From the NCBI RefSeq assembly GCF_014654205.1, contig NZ_BNAW01000002.1:372001-436000 (forward strand): a stretch of 64,000 nucleotides of DNA, given 5' to 3'. The stretch is from Amycolatopsis bullii (GTDB taxonomy: Bacteria; Actinomycetota; Actinomycetes; Mycobacteriales; Pseudonocardiaceae). The notes below the pieces were generated by a model, which saw only the letters and a program-made list of their open reading frames with translations, did no database searches and was not told where the DNA came from. Numbering within the stretch: the stretch's first letter is position 1; each line of letters opens with the position of its first letter. Made by a program: the position numbers and the translations under genes. Positions 17,705-26,208 of the stretch are shown here, one piece after another.

Positions 17705-20200
17705 CTACCGGACGCCGCCCGAGGCGCGCTGCTTCTGCGCGTGCGCGGAGCGGGTGCAGACCTCGCCGACGTCGACCGTCTGGCCGCGGTCGGCGTAGAC
17801 GTCCGCCACGCCGACGAGCTTGCCGTTCGGCGACGAGCAGGTCAGCTGGTAGGCCTCCTTCGTCCCGTAGGTCGGCGGGATCGGCGACGAGAACGAGACG
17901 TCGCCGGTCCAGTCGTCGACCGCGTTCGGGTCGGCCTGGTCGTAGTTGACCACCACGGCCTTGTAGTCACCGGCCGGCGGGTCGAACAGCACGGCGTGCT
18001 CGGACGTCGTACCGCCGTTGGCCGACGAGCTGACCAGGTTGCCCGCCGAGTCGTAGATGAACAGGTCCCAGTCGGTCGAGGTGCTCGCCCAGTTGATGTT
18101 GACGCTGAACTTCCCGTTGTCGACCTTCGGCAGGCCGTCGACGTGGAAGGTGAACGAGTCACCCGTGGGGTCGGCCGGGTAGTTCTGGTTGATCGCCGGA
18201 ACACCGGGCGGGTTGGCGACCGCGTAGCCCTGCTGCGCCGGACCCTGCGGATCGCGCCCGTACCGGCCGGCCACGTACGGCCGCGTCGACGGGTTGACCG
18301 ACCAGGCGAAGCGCCCGCCGGTGGCGGTGAACTTCGAGTTCAGGTCGTCGGTGATGTAGATCGGCGGCTTGGTGGAGCCGTCGGGCTGGATCACCGGCGA
18401 CGTCGGCGTCTGGAACGTCTTGTGCAGCTTGAGCTGGTAGCCCTTGGGCGCCGAGCCGATCAGCGTCGAGTGCTGCTGCGGGTCGGCCGCGTTGCCCAGC
18501 ATGTCCAGGAACGCCTGCCGGTTGCCGCCCTTGCCGGCGCCGGCCGCGGGGGCCAGGCCCGCGTACTCGGCCACGACGCTGTCGGCGTAGGGCCCGTGGA
18601 AGCCGTTGCCGCCCACCTCGATGGTGAAGCCCCAGCCGCCGGTCGCCCAGTACGACCAGTCCTCGGTGCTACCGGTCGTGTCGTAGAGCGCCCAGCTCGG
18701 CTCGCTGGTGTAGCCGTTGCGCGAGGCCAGCTTGTCGCCGAGGGCCTTGTACTGCGGCTCCTCCAGGGGCGGGCGGACGTCGGCCACGCCCGGCGGACGC
18801 AGCACGAGCGCCGCGACGGTGTGCATCGTCAGCAGGTTCGTCACCTGGCGCGAGGACACGATCGAGCGGACGTTGCGCACCTCGGGCTCGCTGAACGGCG
18901 CGGACCCGCGGAAGGTGTCGCCGCTCCAGGTCAGCTCGGCGCCGGCGCCGCCCCAGAAGCCGCCGTAGTTGCGGTTCGGGTCGGTGCCGCGCACGCGGCC
19001 GCCCGGGTTCGCCTTGCACACGCCGGTCGCGAACTGCGGCGGCGAGTCGTTGACGTTGCAGTTCTTGCGCTTCATCTCGTAGTCGAACCGGGTGAAGTCG
19101 CCCTTGGGCTCGGCCTCGCGGGAGATCTCGAAGCCGTCCGGGTTGATGATCGGCACGACGATGTTGCGCGTCTTGCTCACCAGCGACCGGATGGACGGAT
19201 CCTTCGCGTAGCCGTTGACCAGCTCGTACGCCCACTCCATGACGTGCTCACCGGCCGGCCACTCCCGGGCGTGGTGCACGCCCATGGTGAAGTTCACCGG
19301 CTTGCCGTCGGTCAGGTTCTTGACGTCCGTGGCGATTTCGACGCCGACGACGTCCCGGCCTTCCCAGGTCGATTCCGGCATCGTGAACGCCGAGACGAGG
19401 TTCGGGTTCTTGCGAGCCAGTTCTTTCATCTCGAAGTTGTACTCGTAGAGGTGCCGGTAGCTGGTGCGCCCGGACGGCAGCGCCGAAGCGGCGGTCGTGG
19501 CGGCGTACTGGCGGTCGGTCTTCGCGTCCTGGACCGACTTGGCCGACAGGTCCGCCTCGATGACCTTCGACTTGAAGCCGCTGTCCTTCAGCGTCTTGCG
19601 GTCGGCGTCGCCGGCGAGCACGACCTCGACCCCGGTCGCGTCACCCTTCTCCGTGACGTCGAGGCCGAGCGCGGTCAGCTTGTTCTTGTCGGCGCGCGTG
19701 GGCGTCTCGACGCGGACGAGTTCCGCGCGCTGGGCCGCCGGGGCGGTGCCGGTCGGCGTGCCCTGCGGCGTCAGCGCCAGGAAGTCGACCCCCAGCTGGA
19801 CCCGATCGGCCGAGCCGCCGTACCGGCAGCCCTGGACGACGAGCTCCTGTCCCTTCTTCACGAAGCTTTCGGCGAGTTCGTGGCTGCGCAACGCCGCCGA
19901 GGCGGCGACCACCGCGCCGGTGGCCTTGTCGAACACGGCGACGTCCCAGTCGCCCTCCGCGCCCTGCGCCGCCTTGAGCCGCGCCTGGACGAGACCGTCC
20001 ACAGTGGACGTCAATTCCCGGCGATCGGTGCCCGAAGTGCCCTTGGGCAGCACCTTCGCGAAGCACGAACGGGCCACCGGCTTGTCGGCGCGCAGGATGT
20101 TCTGCGCCGCACCCGCCGTGCCCGCGGGCAACGCGACGAACGTTCCGGCCAGTGCGACGGCCGAAGCCAGCAGCACCAGCCGTCTTGGTGAATTCCCCAC
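17705..20200 (-). CDS. Secreted M14-family zinc carboxypeptidase
   Basis: 831 residues. A Sec signal peptide (LVLLASAVALAGTFVALP, then AGTAGAA-QN) is followed by an N-terminal propeptide-like region of about 230 residues. The M14 domain has the zinc motif in GVHHAREWPAGE (HxxE), the third zinc ligand in LLTMHTVAAL, and the catalytic Glu in FTIEVGGNG. Beyond it is a C-terminal beta-rich module (FHVDGLPKVDNGKFSVNI, DWDLFIYDSAGNLV) resembling a pre-peptidase C-terminal or proprotein-type domain. The GTG at 20200 is chosen because AAGGAGGT sits 8 nt upstream and it starts the signal peptide cleanly. The ORF extends further upstream to 20329 but without a site. Confidence 0.9.
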   Translation of the reverse strand: MGNSPRRLVLLASAVALAGTFVALPAGTAGAAQNILRADKPVARSCFAKVLPKGTSGTDRRELTSTVDGLVQARLKAAQGAEGDWDVAVFDKATGAVVAASAALRSHELAESFVKKGQELVVQGCRYGGSADRVQLGVDFLALTPQGTPTGTAPAAQRAELVRVETPTRADKNKLTALGLDVTEKGDATGVEVVLAGDADRKTLKDSGFKSKVIEADLSAKSVQDAKTDRQYAATTAASALPSGRTSYRHLYEYNFEMKELARKNPNLVSAFTMPESTWEGRDVVGVEIATDVKNLTDGKPVNFTMGVHHAREWPAGEHVMEWAYELVNGYAKDPSIRSLVSKTRNIVVPIINPDGFEISREAEPKGDFTRFDYEMKRKNCNVNDSPPQFATGVCKANPGGRVRGTDPNRNYGGFWGGAGAELTWSGDTFRGSAPFSEPEVRNVRSIVSSRQVTNLLTMHTVAALVLRPPGVADVRPPLEEPQYKALGDKLASRNGYTSEPSWALYDTTGSTEDWSYWATGGWGFTIEVGGNGFHGPYADSVVAEYAGLAPAAGAGKGGNRQAFLDMLGNAADPQQHSTLIGSAPKGYQLKLHKTFQTPTSPVIQPDGSTKPPIYITDDLNSKFTATGGRFAWSVNPSTRPYVAGRYGRDPQGPAQQGYAVANPPGVPAINQNYPADPTGDSFTFHVDGLPKVDNGKFSVNINWASTSTDWDLFIYDSAGNLVSSSANGGTTSEHAVLFDPPAGDYKAVVVNYDQADPNAVDDWTGDVSFSSPIPPTYGTKEAYQLTCSSPNGKLVGVADVYADRGQTVDVGEVCTRSAHAQKQRASGGVR

Positions 20201-20363
20201 AGGAAGCGACCTCCTTGACCGAGACCGGCACGCACGGACGTACCGGAACCGAGCGACCATAGTGGAGGAAATCCGGCCGAGGACACCGCCGTAAGTCGTA
20301 CACCGTTCAACCCGCTTCACCCGTTTCACGGGAGTTCAACCACCGGTCGGCTACCGTCGGTCC

Positions 20364-21023
20364 ATGGTCACGTTCCCTGCGCGACGGGTGTCGGTCGCGG
20401 TTTCGCTGACGGGCATCGCGGCCTTGGTGCTCGGCGCCGGCCTGGTGCTGCTGCTGCAGGTCATCCCGCCCACCGACCAGATCAGCGTCACCCGCCGCAC
20501 GATCAGCGAATACGGTCTGTCCGACCACAAGTGGGTCTTCGACCTCGCGGTCGTCCTGGTCGCCCTCGGCTCGGCGGCCGGCCTGGTGGTCCTGCGCGGC
20601 CAGCGCCGGCTCCCGGTGCCCGCGGCCGTCCTGGGGACACTGTGGACGGTCGGGCTGCTGGTCATCGTGGCGTTCCCCAAGCCGGACTGGGCGACGGTCT
20701 CCCGTGCGGACTTCGGCGGCACGCTGCACCGGATCGCGAGCGTGGTGGCGTTCGTGGCCCTGCCACTGGCGGTGCTGGTCGCGGCGCGCACGGCGTTCCC
20801 GTCGTCGCCCGGGCGGCGTTGGCTGGCGGTCGTGCTGGCGATCGCGTCGCTGGGCTGGTTCGCGGTGATCCTGGGCGCGGTGGTGGTGGCCGCGGCCTCG
20901 GACGGGCGCTGGTGGACGTTGATCCCGCTCGGCCTGGTGGAACGCGGGATGGCGCTCACGGAACTGGTCGCCTTGGGCGTGCTCCTCGCACCGCTCGGAC
21001 AAAGGTCCGGACAACCGCGATAG
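20364..21023 (+). CDS. DUF998-family membrane protein
   Basis: 219 residues with six predicted membrane helices and the DUF998 signatures RRTISEYGLSDHKWVF (after TM1) and GTLHRIASVVAFV. Function of the family is not established. TACCGT (20352-20357) ends 6 nt before the ATG with no Shine-Dalgarno, so the mRNA is probably leaderless. It is divergent from the M14 peptidase gene. Confidence 0.85.
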   Translation: MVTFPARRVSVAVSLTGIAALVLGAGLVLLLQVIPPTDQISVTRRTISEYGLSDHKWVFDLAVVLVALGSAAGLVVLRGQRRLPVPAAVLGTLWTVGLLVIVAFPKPDWATVSRADFGGTLHRIASVVAFVALPLAVLVAARTAFPSSPGRRWLAVVLAIASLGWFAVILGAVVVAAASDGRWWTLIPLGLVERGMALTELVALGVLLAPLGQRSGQPR

Positions 21024-21044
21024 CCCCGGCACCGGCCGCCGATA

Positions 21045-21059
21045 ACCTACACTGTAGGT
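21045..21059. promoter_or_regulatory. TetR-type operator upstream of P450-TetR operon
   Basis: ACCTACACTGTAGGT is a perfect dyad (arms ACCTACA/TGTAGGT around one C) 21 bp before the P450 start. The TetR gene is the second gene of the same operon, so autoregulation through this site is the simplest model. Confidence 0.75.
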
Positions 21060-21080
21060 ACGCCGACCGGAGGGGATGTC

Positions 21081-22382
21081 ATGACCGGAGCCCTGGCCTG
21101 GACGAAACCCGTGGTGCGCTGGGGCCTCGGCCACGCACTCCCCCGGACCGTGCTGCGCCGCGAGGCCCGGCGCGGTGACCTGCAGGGGCGGATGGTGGTC
21201 GCCGCCGCCGACGGCCGGGACCTCACCGGCCTGTTCGAGGAGATCCGCGACGCCGGTCCGCTCGCGCGCACCCGGTTCGGCTGGATGACCACCACCCACG
21301 CCGCCGTCCGGGAGGTGCTCTCCAGCGAGGACTTCCGCGTCGGCGTCTTCGGGTCCGACGGCTCGGCGCTCGGCCGGCTGGGCCAGTGGGCGGCGGGCGA
21401 GCACCTGCACCCGGTGCGGCCGCCGTCGCTGCTGGCGGTCAACCCGCCCGAGCACACCCGCTACCGCAAGCTGGTCACCGGTGTGTTCACCGTGCGCGCG
21501 GTGGAGCAGCTGCGCGGCCGGGTGCAGGAGATCGCGGACGGCCTGCTCGACGCGCTCGACCCCGGCGCCCCGCTGGACCTCGTCGAGACCTACTGCGGCC
21601 TGCTGCCGGTGACGGTCATCAGCGAGATCCTCGGCGTGCCGCCGTCCGACCTCGGCAAGGTGCTGTCCCTGGGCGCGGCCGCGGCGCCCAGCCTCGACCT
21701 GGGGCTCGGCTGGCGCACGTTCCGCCACGTCGAGACCGCGCTGGCCGAGTTCGACGCCTGGCTCGGCGAGCACCTCGACCACCTCCGCCGCCACCCCGGC
21801 GACGACCTGTTAAGCAAGCTCGTCGCGGCCCGCGACGGCGGCGTCGGCCTCACCGAGACGGAACTGAAGTCGACCGCGGGCCTGGTGCTGGCCGCCGGCT
21901 TCGAGACGACCGTCAACCTGCTCGGCAGCGGCATCGCGCTGCTCGCGGGTGATCCCGGGCAGCTCGCCGTGCTGCGGGACCGGCCAGAGCTGTGGGGCAA
22001 CGCCGTGGAGGAGGTGCTGCGGTACGACCCGCCGGTGCTGCTGACCGGCCGGATGGCCACGCGCGCGACCGAGGTCGCCGGGGTTCCGCTGCCGCGCGGG
22101 GCGCTGGTCACGACGGTGCTGGCGGGCGCCAACCGCGACCCGGGCGTGTTCGCCGATCCGGCCGTCTTCGACGTCACCCGGGCCCGCGCGCGCGACCACG
22201 TGTCGTTCGGCGCCGGCCGCCACCACTGCCTGGGTGCGTCGCTGGCGCGGATGGAGGGCGAGATCGGGCTGCGCACGATCTTCGACCGGTTCCCCGGCCT
22301 GCGGGTGCTGCCCGGCGGCCGCCGCCGGTCGACGCGCATCCTGCGTGGCTACGAAAACCTGCCCGCGGTGCTCGCGCCGTGA
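21081..22382 (+). CDS. Cytochrome P450
   Basis: 433 residues. Visible P450 elements are the I-helix GFETTVNLLGSGI (with Glu-Thr-Thr), the K-helix EEVLRYDPP (the Arg of ExxR) and the heme loop VSFGAGRHHCLGASLAR with the cysteine ligand. The enzyme is a bacterial class I P450 needing external ferredoxin and reductase, which are not encoded nearby. Substrate unknown. The ATG at 21081 follows GGAGGGG. A TTA leucine codon at 21810-21812 (in DDLLSKL) makes expression potentially dependent on the bldA tRNA. The stop overlaps the TetR start (GTGA). Confidence 0.93.
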   Translation: MTGALAWTKPVVRWGLGHALPRTVLRREARRGDLQGRMVVAAADGRDLTGLFEEIRDAGPLARTRFGWMTTTHAAVREVLSSEDFRVGVFGSDGSALGRLGQWAAGEHLHPVRPPSLLAVNPPEHTRYRKLVTGVFTVRAVEQLRGRVQEIADGLLDALDPGAPLDLVETYCGLLPVTVISEILGVPPSDLGKVLSLGAAAAPSLDLGLGWRTFRHVETALAEFDAWLGEHLDHLRRHPGDDLLSKLVAARDGGVGLTETELKSTAGLVLAAGFETTVNLLGSGIALLAGDPGQLAVLRDRPELWGNAVEEVLRYDPPVLLTGRMATRATEVAGVPLPRGALVTTVLAGANRDPGVFADPAVFDVTRARARDHVSFGAGRHHCLGASLARMEGEIGLRTIFDRFPGLRVLPGGRRRSTRILRGYENLPAVLAP

Positions 22383-23011
22383 CGACCCGGCGCGGCCGTC
22401 CCCCTCAGGGTGTCCTGTCGCGAGAACGGATTCTGCTCGCCGGGCTCGCGCTGGTCGACGAGGAGGGCTTGGCCGCGGTCAGCATGCGGAAGCTGGCGGG
22501 ACGGCTCGGCGTCGACCCGATGAGCCTGTACAACCACGTCGACGGCAAGGACGCGCTGCTGGACGGGATCGCCGAGGTCCTGCTGGCCGCGATCCCCGCG
22601 CCGCCGGCCGACGCGGACCTGCGGGACACGATGTCGGCGCTGGCGCACGGGTTCCGGGCGGCGATGCTCGGCCACCCGCGGGCGGCGCCGCTCGTGCTCA
22701 CCCGCCGGCTCGCGTCGATGACGGCGCTGGCCCCGGTGGAGGCGGTGCTCGCCCCGCTGCTCGCGGCGGGCTACCCGCCCGATCGCGCGGTGCACGGGCT
22801 GCGGGCGGTGCTGGCGTTCCTCATCGGCACGCTGATGCGCGAGGTCGAGGCCGCGCCGACGCTCGGCGGCAGCGGCCGGCGCCTGGCGGACCTTGCGGCG
22901 TCCGGACTGCCCGCGGTCGCCGCGGCGGCGCCGTATCTGGCCGTGTGCGACCACGAAGCGGAGTTCGAATTCGGGCTGCGGATCATGCTCGACGCGCTGA
23001 GCGAGCCTTAA
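22379..23011 (+). CDS. TetR-family regulator (TetR_C_1-like)
   Basis: 210 residues. The N-terminal HTH is ILLAGLALVDEEGLAAVSMR with RLGVDPMSLYNHVDGKDALLDGI, the usual recognition helix and Tyr-x-His pattern. The ligand domain resembles the tetracycline-repressor-type C-terminus. GTG 22379 overlaps the P450 stop by 4 nt. The operator at 21045 upstream of the P450 is its likely target. Ligand unknown; perhaps the P450 substrate. Confidence 0.9.
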   Translation: MTTRRGRPPQGVLSRERILLAGLALVDEEGLAAVSMRKLAGRLGVDPMSLYNHVDGKDALLDGIAEVLLAAIPAPPADADLRDTMSALAHGFRAAMLGHPRAAPLVLTRRLASMTALAPVEAVLAPLLAAGYPPDRAVHGLRAVLAFLIGTLMREVEAAPTLGGSGRRLADLAASGLPAVAAAAPYLAVCDHEAEFEFGLRIMLDALSEP

Positions 23012-23655
23012 CGGATCCGTTCGTGCAGCGCGGCCATCCGCCGGTCGAGGTCGGCCGCGGTCCGGGCGGCCGCGGCGAGCTCGCCGGCGAAGTCGGCCGG
23101 GACGCTGTCGCGGTACTTGTAGGAGAGCTTGTGCTCCACCGCCGCCCAGAAGTCCATGGCGATGGTGCGCAGCTGGACTTCGACCTTGACCTTTTCCACC
23201 CGGTCGGACAGGAAGACCGGGATGCGGACGATGAGGTGCAGGCTGCGGTAGCCGTTCGCCTTCGGGTTGGCGATGTAGTCCTTGGTGCGCAGCAGCTCGA
23301 CGTCGTCCTGCGCGGTGAGCATCCGGGCGACCTCGTGGACGTCGGAGACGAACGGGCAGACGACCCGGATCCCGGCGATGTCGTCGAGGACGTGGGCCGC
23401 GGAGACCCAGTCGCCGCCGAGACCGCGGCGGCGCACCTTTTCCTTGATCGCCTCCGGCCGCTTCACCCGGCTGGTGATGTGCTCGATCGGGTCGTGCTGG
23501 TGGACGAAGTCGAACTCCTCGCTGAGGATCCGCAGCTTCGTCATCAGCTCTTCGATGGCGAACTTGTACATCAGCAGGAATCGCGGGAGCTGCCCGGCGA
23601 CGGCGAGCTCGTCGGCCGCCTCGCGCAGGTCCTCGGCCGCCGGGTCGGTGGTCAC
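23008..23655 (-). CDS. Small alarmone synthetase (RelA/SpoT-domain GTP pyrophosphokinase)
   Basis: 215 residues forming one synthetase domain, as in RelQ/YjbM proteins that make (p)ppGpp from ATP and GDP/GTP. Motifs are HITSRVKRPEAIKEKVRRR, DDIAGIRVVCPF, RTKDYIANPKANGYRSLHL (G-loop region) and VEVQLRTIAMDFWAAVEHKL with the catalytic E-x-Q. No hydrolase, TGS or ACT domains are present, so its length is normal for the small family. GTG 23655 is preferred over a TTG at 23694 because GAGG lies 5 nt upstream. The 3' end overlaps the TetR stop by 4 bp. Confidence 0.92.
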   Translation of the reverse strand: MTTDPAAEDLREAADELAVAGQLPRFLLMYKFAIEELMTKLRILSEEFDFVHQHDPIEHITSRVKRPEAIKEKVRRRGLGGDWVSAAHVLDDIAGIRVVCPFVSDVHEVARMLTAQDDVELLRTKDYIANPKANGYRSLHLIVRIPVFLSDRVEKVKVEVQLRTIAMDFWAAVEHKLSYKYRDSVPADFAGELAAAARTAADLDRRMAALHERIR

Positions 23656-23840
23656 TGAAGCCTCAAGCTGTCGTCGGTCGTTGTCCGGGCGCAAGGGTAC
23701 TGCGCTTCATCCGGAGAACGAACGGCGGCGGGCCGGAGTTCCCATCATCACCGGTTCGGGTGATTGGTTCGAGGGTTTGTGAGGCTGGGCTGGACCGGCT
23801 CGGCCGGCACCGGACCGAGGCGCTGGGACGGGAGCAGAAG

Positions 23841-23881
23841 CCGGACCCGGACCGCGGCGTGGGCCGCCGGCCCGGGTCCGG
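23841..23881 (-). terminator. Terminator hairpin after the NGMA-repeat gene
   Basis: ccggacccgg (23841-23850) pairs perfectly with ccgggtccgg (23872-23881), with further GC pairing possible in the loop. On the minus strand it starts 8 nt after the stop codon at 23889. Confidence 0.65.
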
Positions 23882-23888
23882 GGCCTGG

Positions 23889-25181
23889 TCAGCGTCCCGC
23901 GGTGGTCTTCCCGGCCGCGGCCACTGCGGCGGCGACGCACTGAGTCGCCGCCGCGGCGGCGGCATCGGCCTTTTCGCCGGCCTTGGTGCCTGCCTTGTTT
24001 TCGGCCTTGTTGTTCTTGGCCTTCTGCTGGTTCTCGCCCTTCTGGTTCTCGGCCTTCCGGCTTTCTTCGGCGGCCATGCCCTGCTGCTCCGCCGCAGCCG
24101 GATCCGCTGCCTGCGCAACGCAGTTCAGGATGGCCGCGCAGTCCTGCGCGGAGAGAACGATCCGGCCCGCGCCCTGCTGCTGCTCCGCCATACCGTTCTG
24201 CTTCGCCGCATCCTTCTGGCCGGCGGCTTCCTTCTTGGCGGCCTTACCGTTCCGGTCGGCGCCGTTCTCGTCGGCAGCGTCCTGCTGGGCGCCCATGCCC
24301 TTGTCCGCGGCCATGCCGTTCTCGTCGGCCGCGCCGCCCATGCCGTTGTCGGCGGCCATGCCGTTCTCCTCGGCCTTGCCGTTCGCCATGGCGTTGGCGT
24401 CGGCGGCGCCGGTGGCCTGGACCAGGCACTTCTGGACCACCTCGCAGGCCTGGACGGCAGCGGCATCCTGCGCCGCGGCCTTCTCGTCGGCGGCGTTCTG
24501 GCGCCCGGCCATGCCGTTCTCCTCGGCCGCGCCCTTCTTGGCCGCGCCCTTCTTGTCGGCCGCACCGTTTTCGGCCGCCGCAGCCTTCTTCCCCGCCATG
24601 CCGTTCTCGGCCGCCGCACCGTTCTCCGCGGCCGCGGGCTTCTTCCCCGCCATGCCGTTCTTGTCTGCTGCCATACCGTTCTCGTCGGCCGCGCCGTTCC
24701 CCGCCGCCATCCCGTTTTCGTCGGCGGCCATGCCGTTTTCGTCGGCGGCACCGTTCCCCGCCGCCATACCCTTGCCTTTCCCGACACCGGCAGCGGCAGC
24801 GGCAGCGGCTTTGTCCTTCTCCTCGGCCATGCCGTTCTGCCCCGCCGCCGCGATCGCCGCGCACTGGGCCGCCACTTCGTTCGCCGCCACCTGATCGACG
24901 CAGCCCGAGGCTTTGCGCTGCTGCTCGATCTGGTCGACCACCGCCTGGCGGTTGGCGATCCGAGCCTCCGACTGGGCGTCCGGGGCCGCGCGCTGGCTCG
25001 AAATGAACGTCAGGTTGTTCTGCAACGCCGTGTCCAGACCACCGCACTTCTCCGTGGCCGCGTTGCTCGCCGGGCTGGTCAACGCGATCGCCGCCGCCGT
25101 GGCGCCTGCTACTCCCACCAGTGCGGCGAGTCCGATCGTCGCGGGTTTGCGGTGTCGTCCTGTCGTGCGCACTTGGGGCAT
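23889..25181 (-). CDS. Secreted low-complexity NGMA-repeat protein, unknown function
   Basis: 430 residues. The signal peptide has a twin-Arg-free basic start (RTTGRHRK), the hydrophobic run IGLAALVGVAGATAAAIAL and a likely cleavage at ASNA-AT. The mature N-terminus (about 45-110) has Cys in EKCGG, SGCVDQ and AAQCAAI. Then follow long Ala/Gly/Asn/Met/Glu/Lys tracts with about ten NGMA tetrapeptides (ADENGMA-type heptads). Two spacer modules carry C-x5-C (ACEVVQKC and DCAAILNC), and a final TQCVAA is at the C-terminus. Eight cysteines in total. AGGAGG lies 7 nt before ATG 25181. No family is recognised; a cell-surface or matrix structural role is only a guess. Confidence 0.8.
   Translation of the reverse strand: MPQVRTTGRHRKPATIGLAALVGVAGATAAAIALTSPASNAATEKCGGLDTALQNNLTFISSQRAAPDAQSEARIANRQAVVDQIEQQRKASGCVDQVAANEVAAQCAAIAAAGQNGMAEEKDKAAAAAAAGVGKGKGMAAGNGAADENGMAADENGMAAGNGAADENGMAADKNGMAGKKPAAAENGAAAENGMAGKKAAAAENGAADKKGAAKKGAAEENGMAGRQNAADEKAAAQDAAAVQACEVVQKCLVQATGAADANAMANGKAEENGMAADNGMGGAADENGMAADKGMGAQQDAADENGADRNGKAAKKEAAGQKDAAKQNGMAEQQQGAGRIVLSAQDCAAILNCVAQAADPAAAEQQGMAAEESRKAENQKGENQQKAKNNKAENKAGTKAGEKADAAAAAATQCVAAAVAAAGKTTAGR
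24183..24841 (-). repeat. Intragenic heptad (21-bp) repeats encoding ADENGMA
   Basis: Within the secreted protein gene, 21-bp units encoding ADENGMA, ADKNGMA, AEENGMA and shortened AENGA or GKK variants recur. They are interrupted by one Cys-containing spacer near 24400-24460. Divergence between units suggests an old, decaying tandem expansion. Confidence 0.7.
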
Positions 25182-25320
25182 CAGCCCCTCCTCTCGGGTC
25201 GCCACCTCACCAGGGCACACGGACGAACCGGCGAAGCGGTTCACCGGAACCTGACTGTCCACTATGGAATGAATACGATGTGTTACCATGGAGTGGCACC
25301 ATGAAACCTGGGGAGGGTTC

Positions 25321-26208
25321 ATGATCGGCCGGTTCAAGAGCGCCCGCAGCGAAGAGCGTTACCTCGCCGCCTACGACGAAATCGCCGCTCGCTGGCCGGT
25401 GCCGGTGCGGGATCTCGACGTCGGCACGCGCTACGGCCCAACCCGGGTCCGGGCGAGCGGCGCGGCCGGGCCACCGATCGTGCTGCTGCCCGGCATCATG
25501 GGCACCTCACTGTCCTGGTTCCCGCACGTCGCGGAACTGGCCGCGCGGCACCGCATCTTCGCCGTCGACACGCTCGGCGAACCCGGGCGCTCACGCCAGA
25601 CGCGGCCGATGCCCACCGGCGAACACTGCGCGGAGTGGCTCGCCGACGTCCTCGACGGGCTCGGGCCCGAGAAGTTCCTGCTGGCCGGGGTGTCGCGGGG
25701 CGCGTGGCTCGCGCTCACCCTGGCCGCCCACGCGCCCGGCCGGATCGCCGGCGTGGTCGCCTTCGAGCCACCCGGCTTCGCGCCGATCGGCCGGAAGTTC
25801 CTGTGGTGGAGCGTGCGGGAGGTCGCGACCTGGTTCGACCCGCGCCCCCGCGCGGCGGTCCGGCGCACCCTGCGGCCCCTGCTGTTCGGCGGCCTCAGGT
25901 TCCGTGCGCACCACCCGCCGCAGTACCTGCTCACCGACGACCAGCTGCGCGCGGTGAGCGTCCCCGTCCGGCTGATCCTGGGCGAACGCAGCGTCATCCA
26001 CTCCGCGCGGGAGGTCGAACAGCGGGTGAAGGCACTCAACCCGCTGTTCGACGTCGAAATCGTGCCGCGCGCCACCCATGCCCTGCCGCTGCAGCAGCCG
26101 GAGCTGGTCACCGCGCGGATCCTGACCGCTAACCGAGTTCCGCCAGCTGCGGCACCGCCGGGGCCATCCCCTCGATCCACGCCGCGGGAGAACCCGTCGT
26201 CGGGGTGA
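25321..26208 (+). CDS. Alpha/beta-hydrolase
   Basis: 295 residues. The alpha/beta-hydrolase core shows IVLLPGIMGTSLSWFPHV (oxyanion region), LAGVSRGAWLAL (nucleophile Ser in GxSxG) and VEIVPRATHALPLQQPE (catalytic His). An N-terminal YDEIAARWPVPVRDLDV is typical of a sub-family of short-chain esterase-like proteins. ATG 25321 follows GGGGAGGG; an in-frame ATG at 25288 is rejected. The last ~27 residues (Pro/Arg-rich) overlap the convergent LLM oxidoreductase by 80 bp and do not resemble the family, as if the original stop was lost. Confidence 0.85.
   Translation: MIGRFKSARSEERYLAAYDEIAARWPVPVRDLDVGTRYGPTRVRASGAAGPPIVLLPGIMGTSLSWFPHVAELAARHRIFAVDTLGEPGRSRQTRPMPTGEHCAEWLADVLDGLGPEKFLLAGVSRGAWLALTLAAHAPGRIAGVVAFEPPGFAPIGRKFLWWSVREVATWFDPRPRAAVRRTLRPLLFGGLRFRAHHPPQYLLTDDQLRAVSVPVRLILGERSVIHSAREVEQRVKALNPLFDVEIVPRATHALPLQQPELVTARILTANRVPPAAAPPGPSPRSTPRENPSSG

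Noticed and set aside
17741-20191. An 816-codon plus-strand ORF opposite the M14 peptidase
   Set aside because: Arg/Val/Asp-rich shadow of a gene with clear signal peptide and zinc motifs. No family features or ribosome site.
23983-24894. Long plus-strand ORFs opposite the NGMA-repeat gene
   Set aside because: They are the antisense of the repeat. The minus frame has the signal peptide, ribosome site and terminator.
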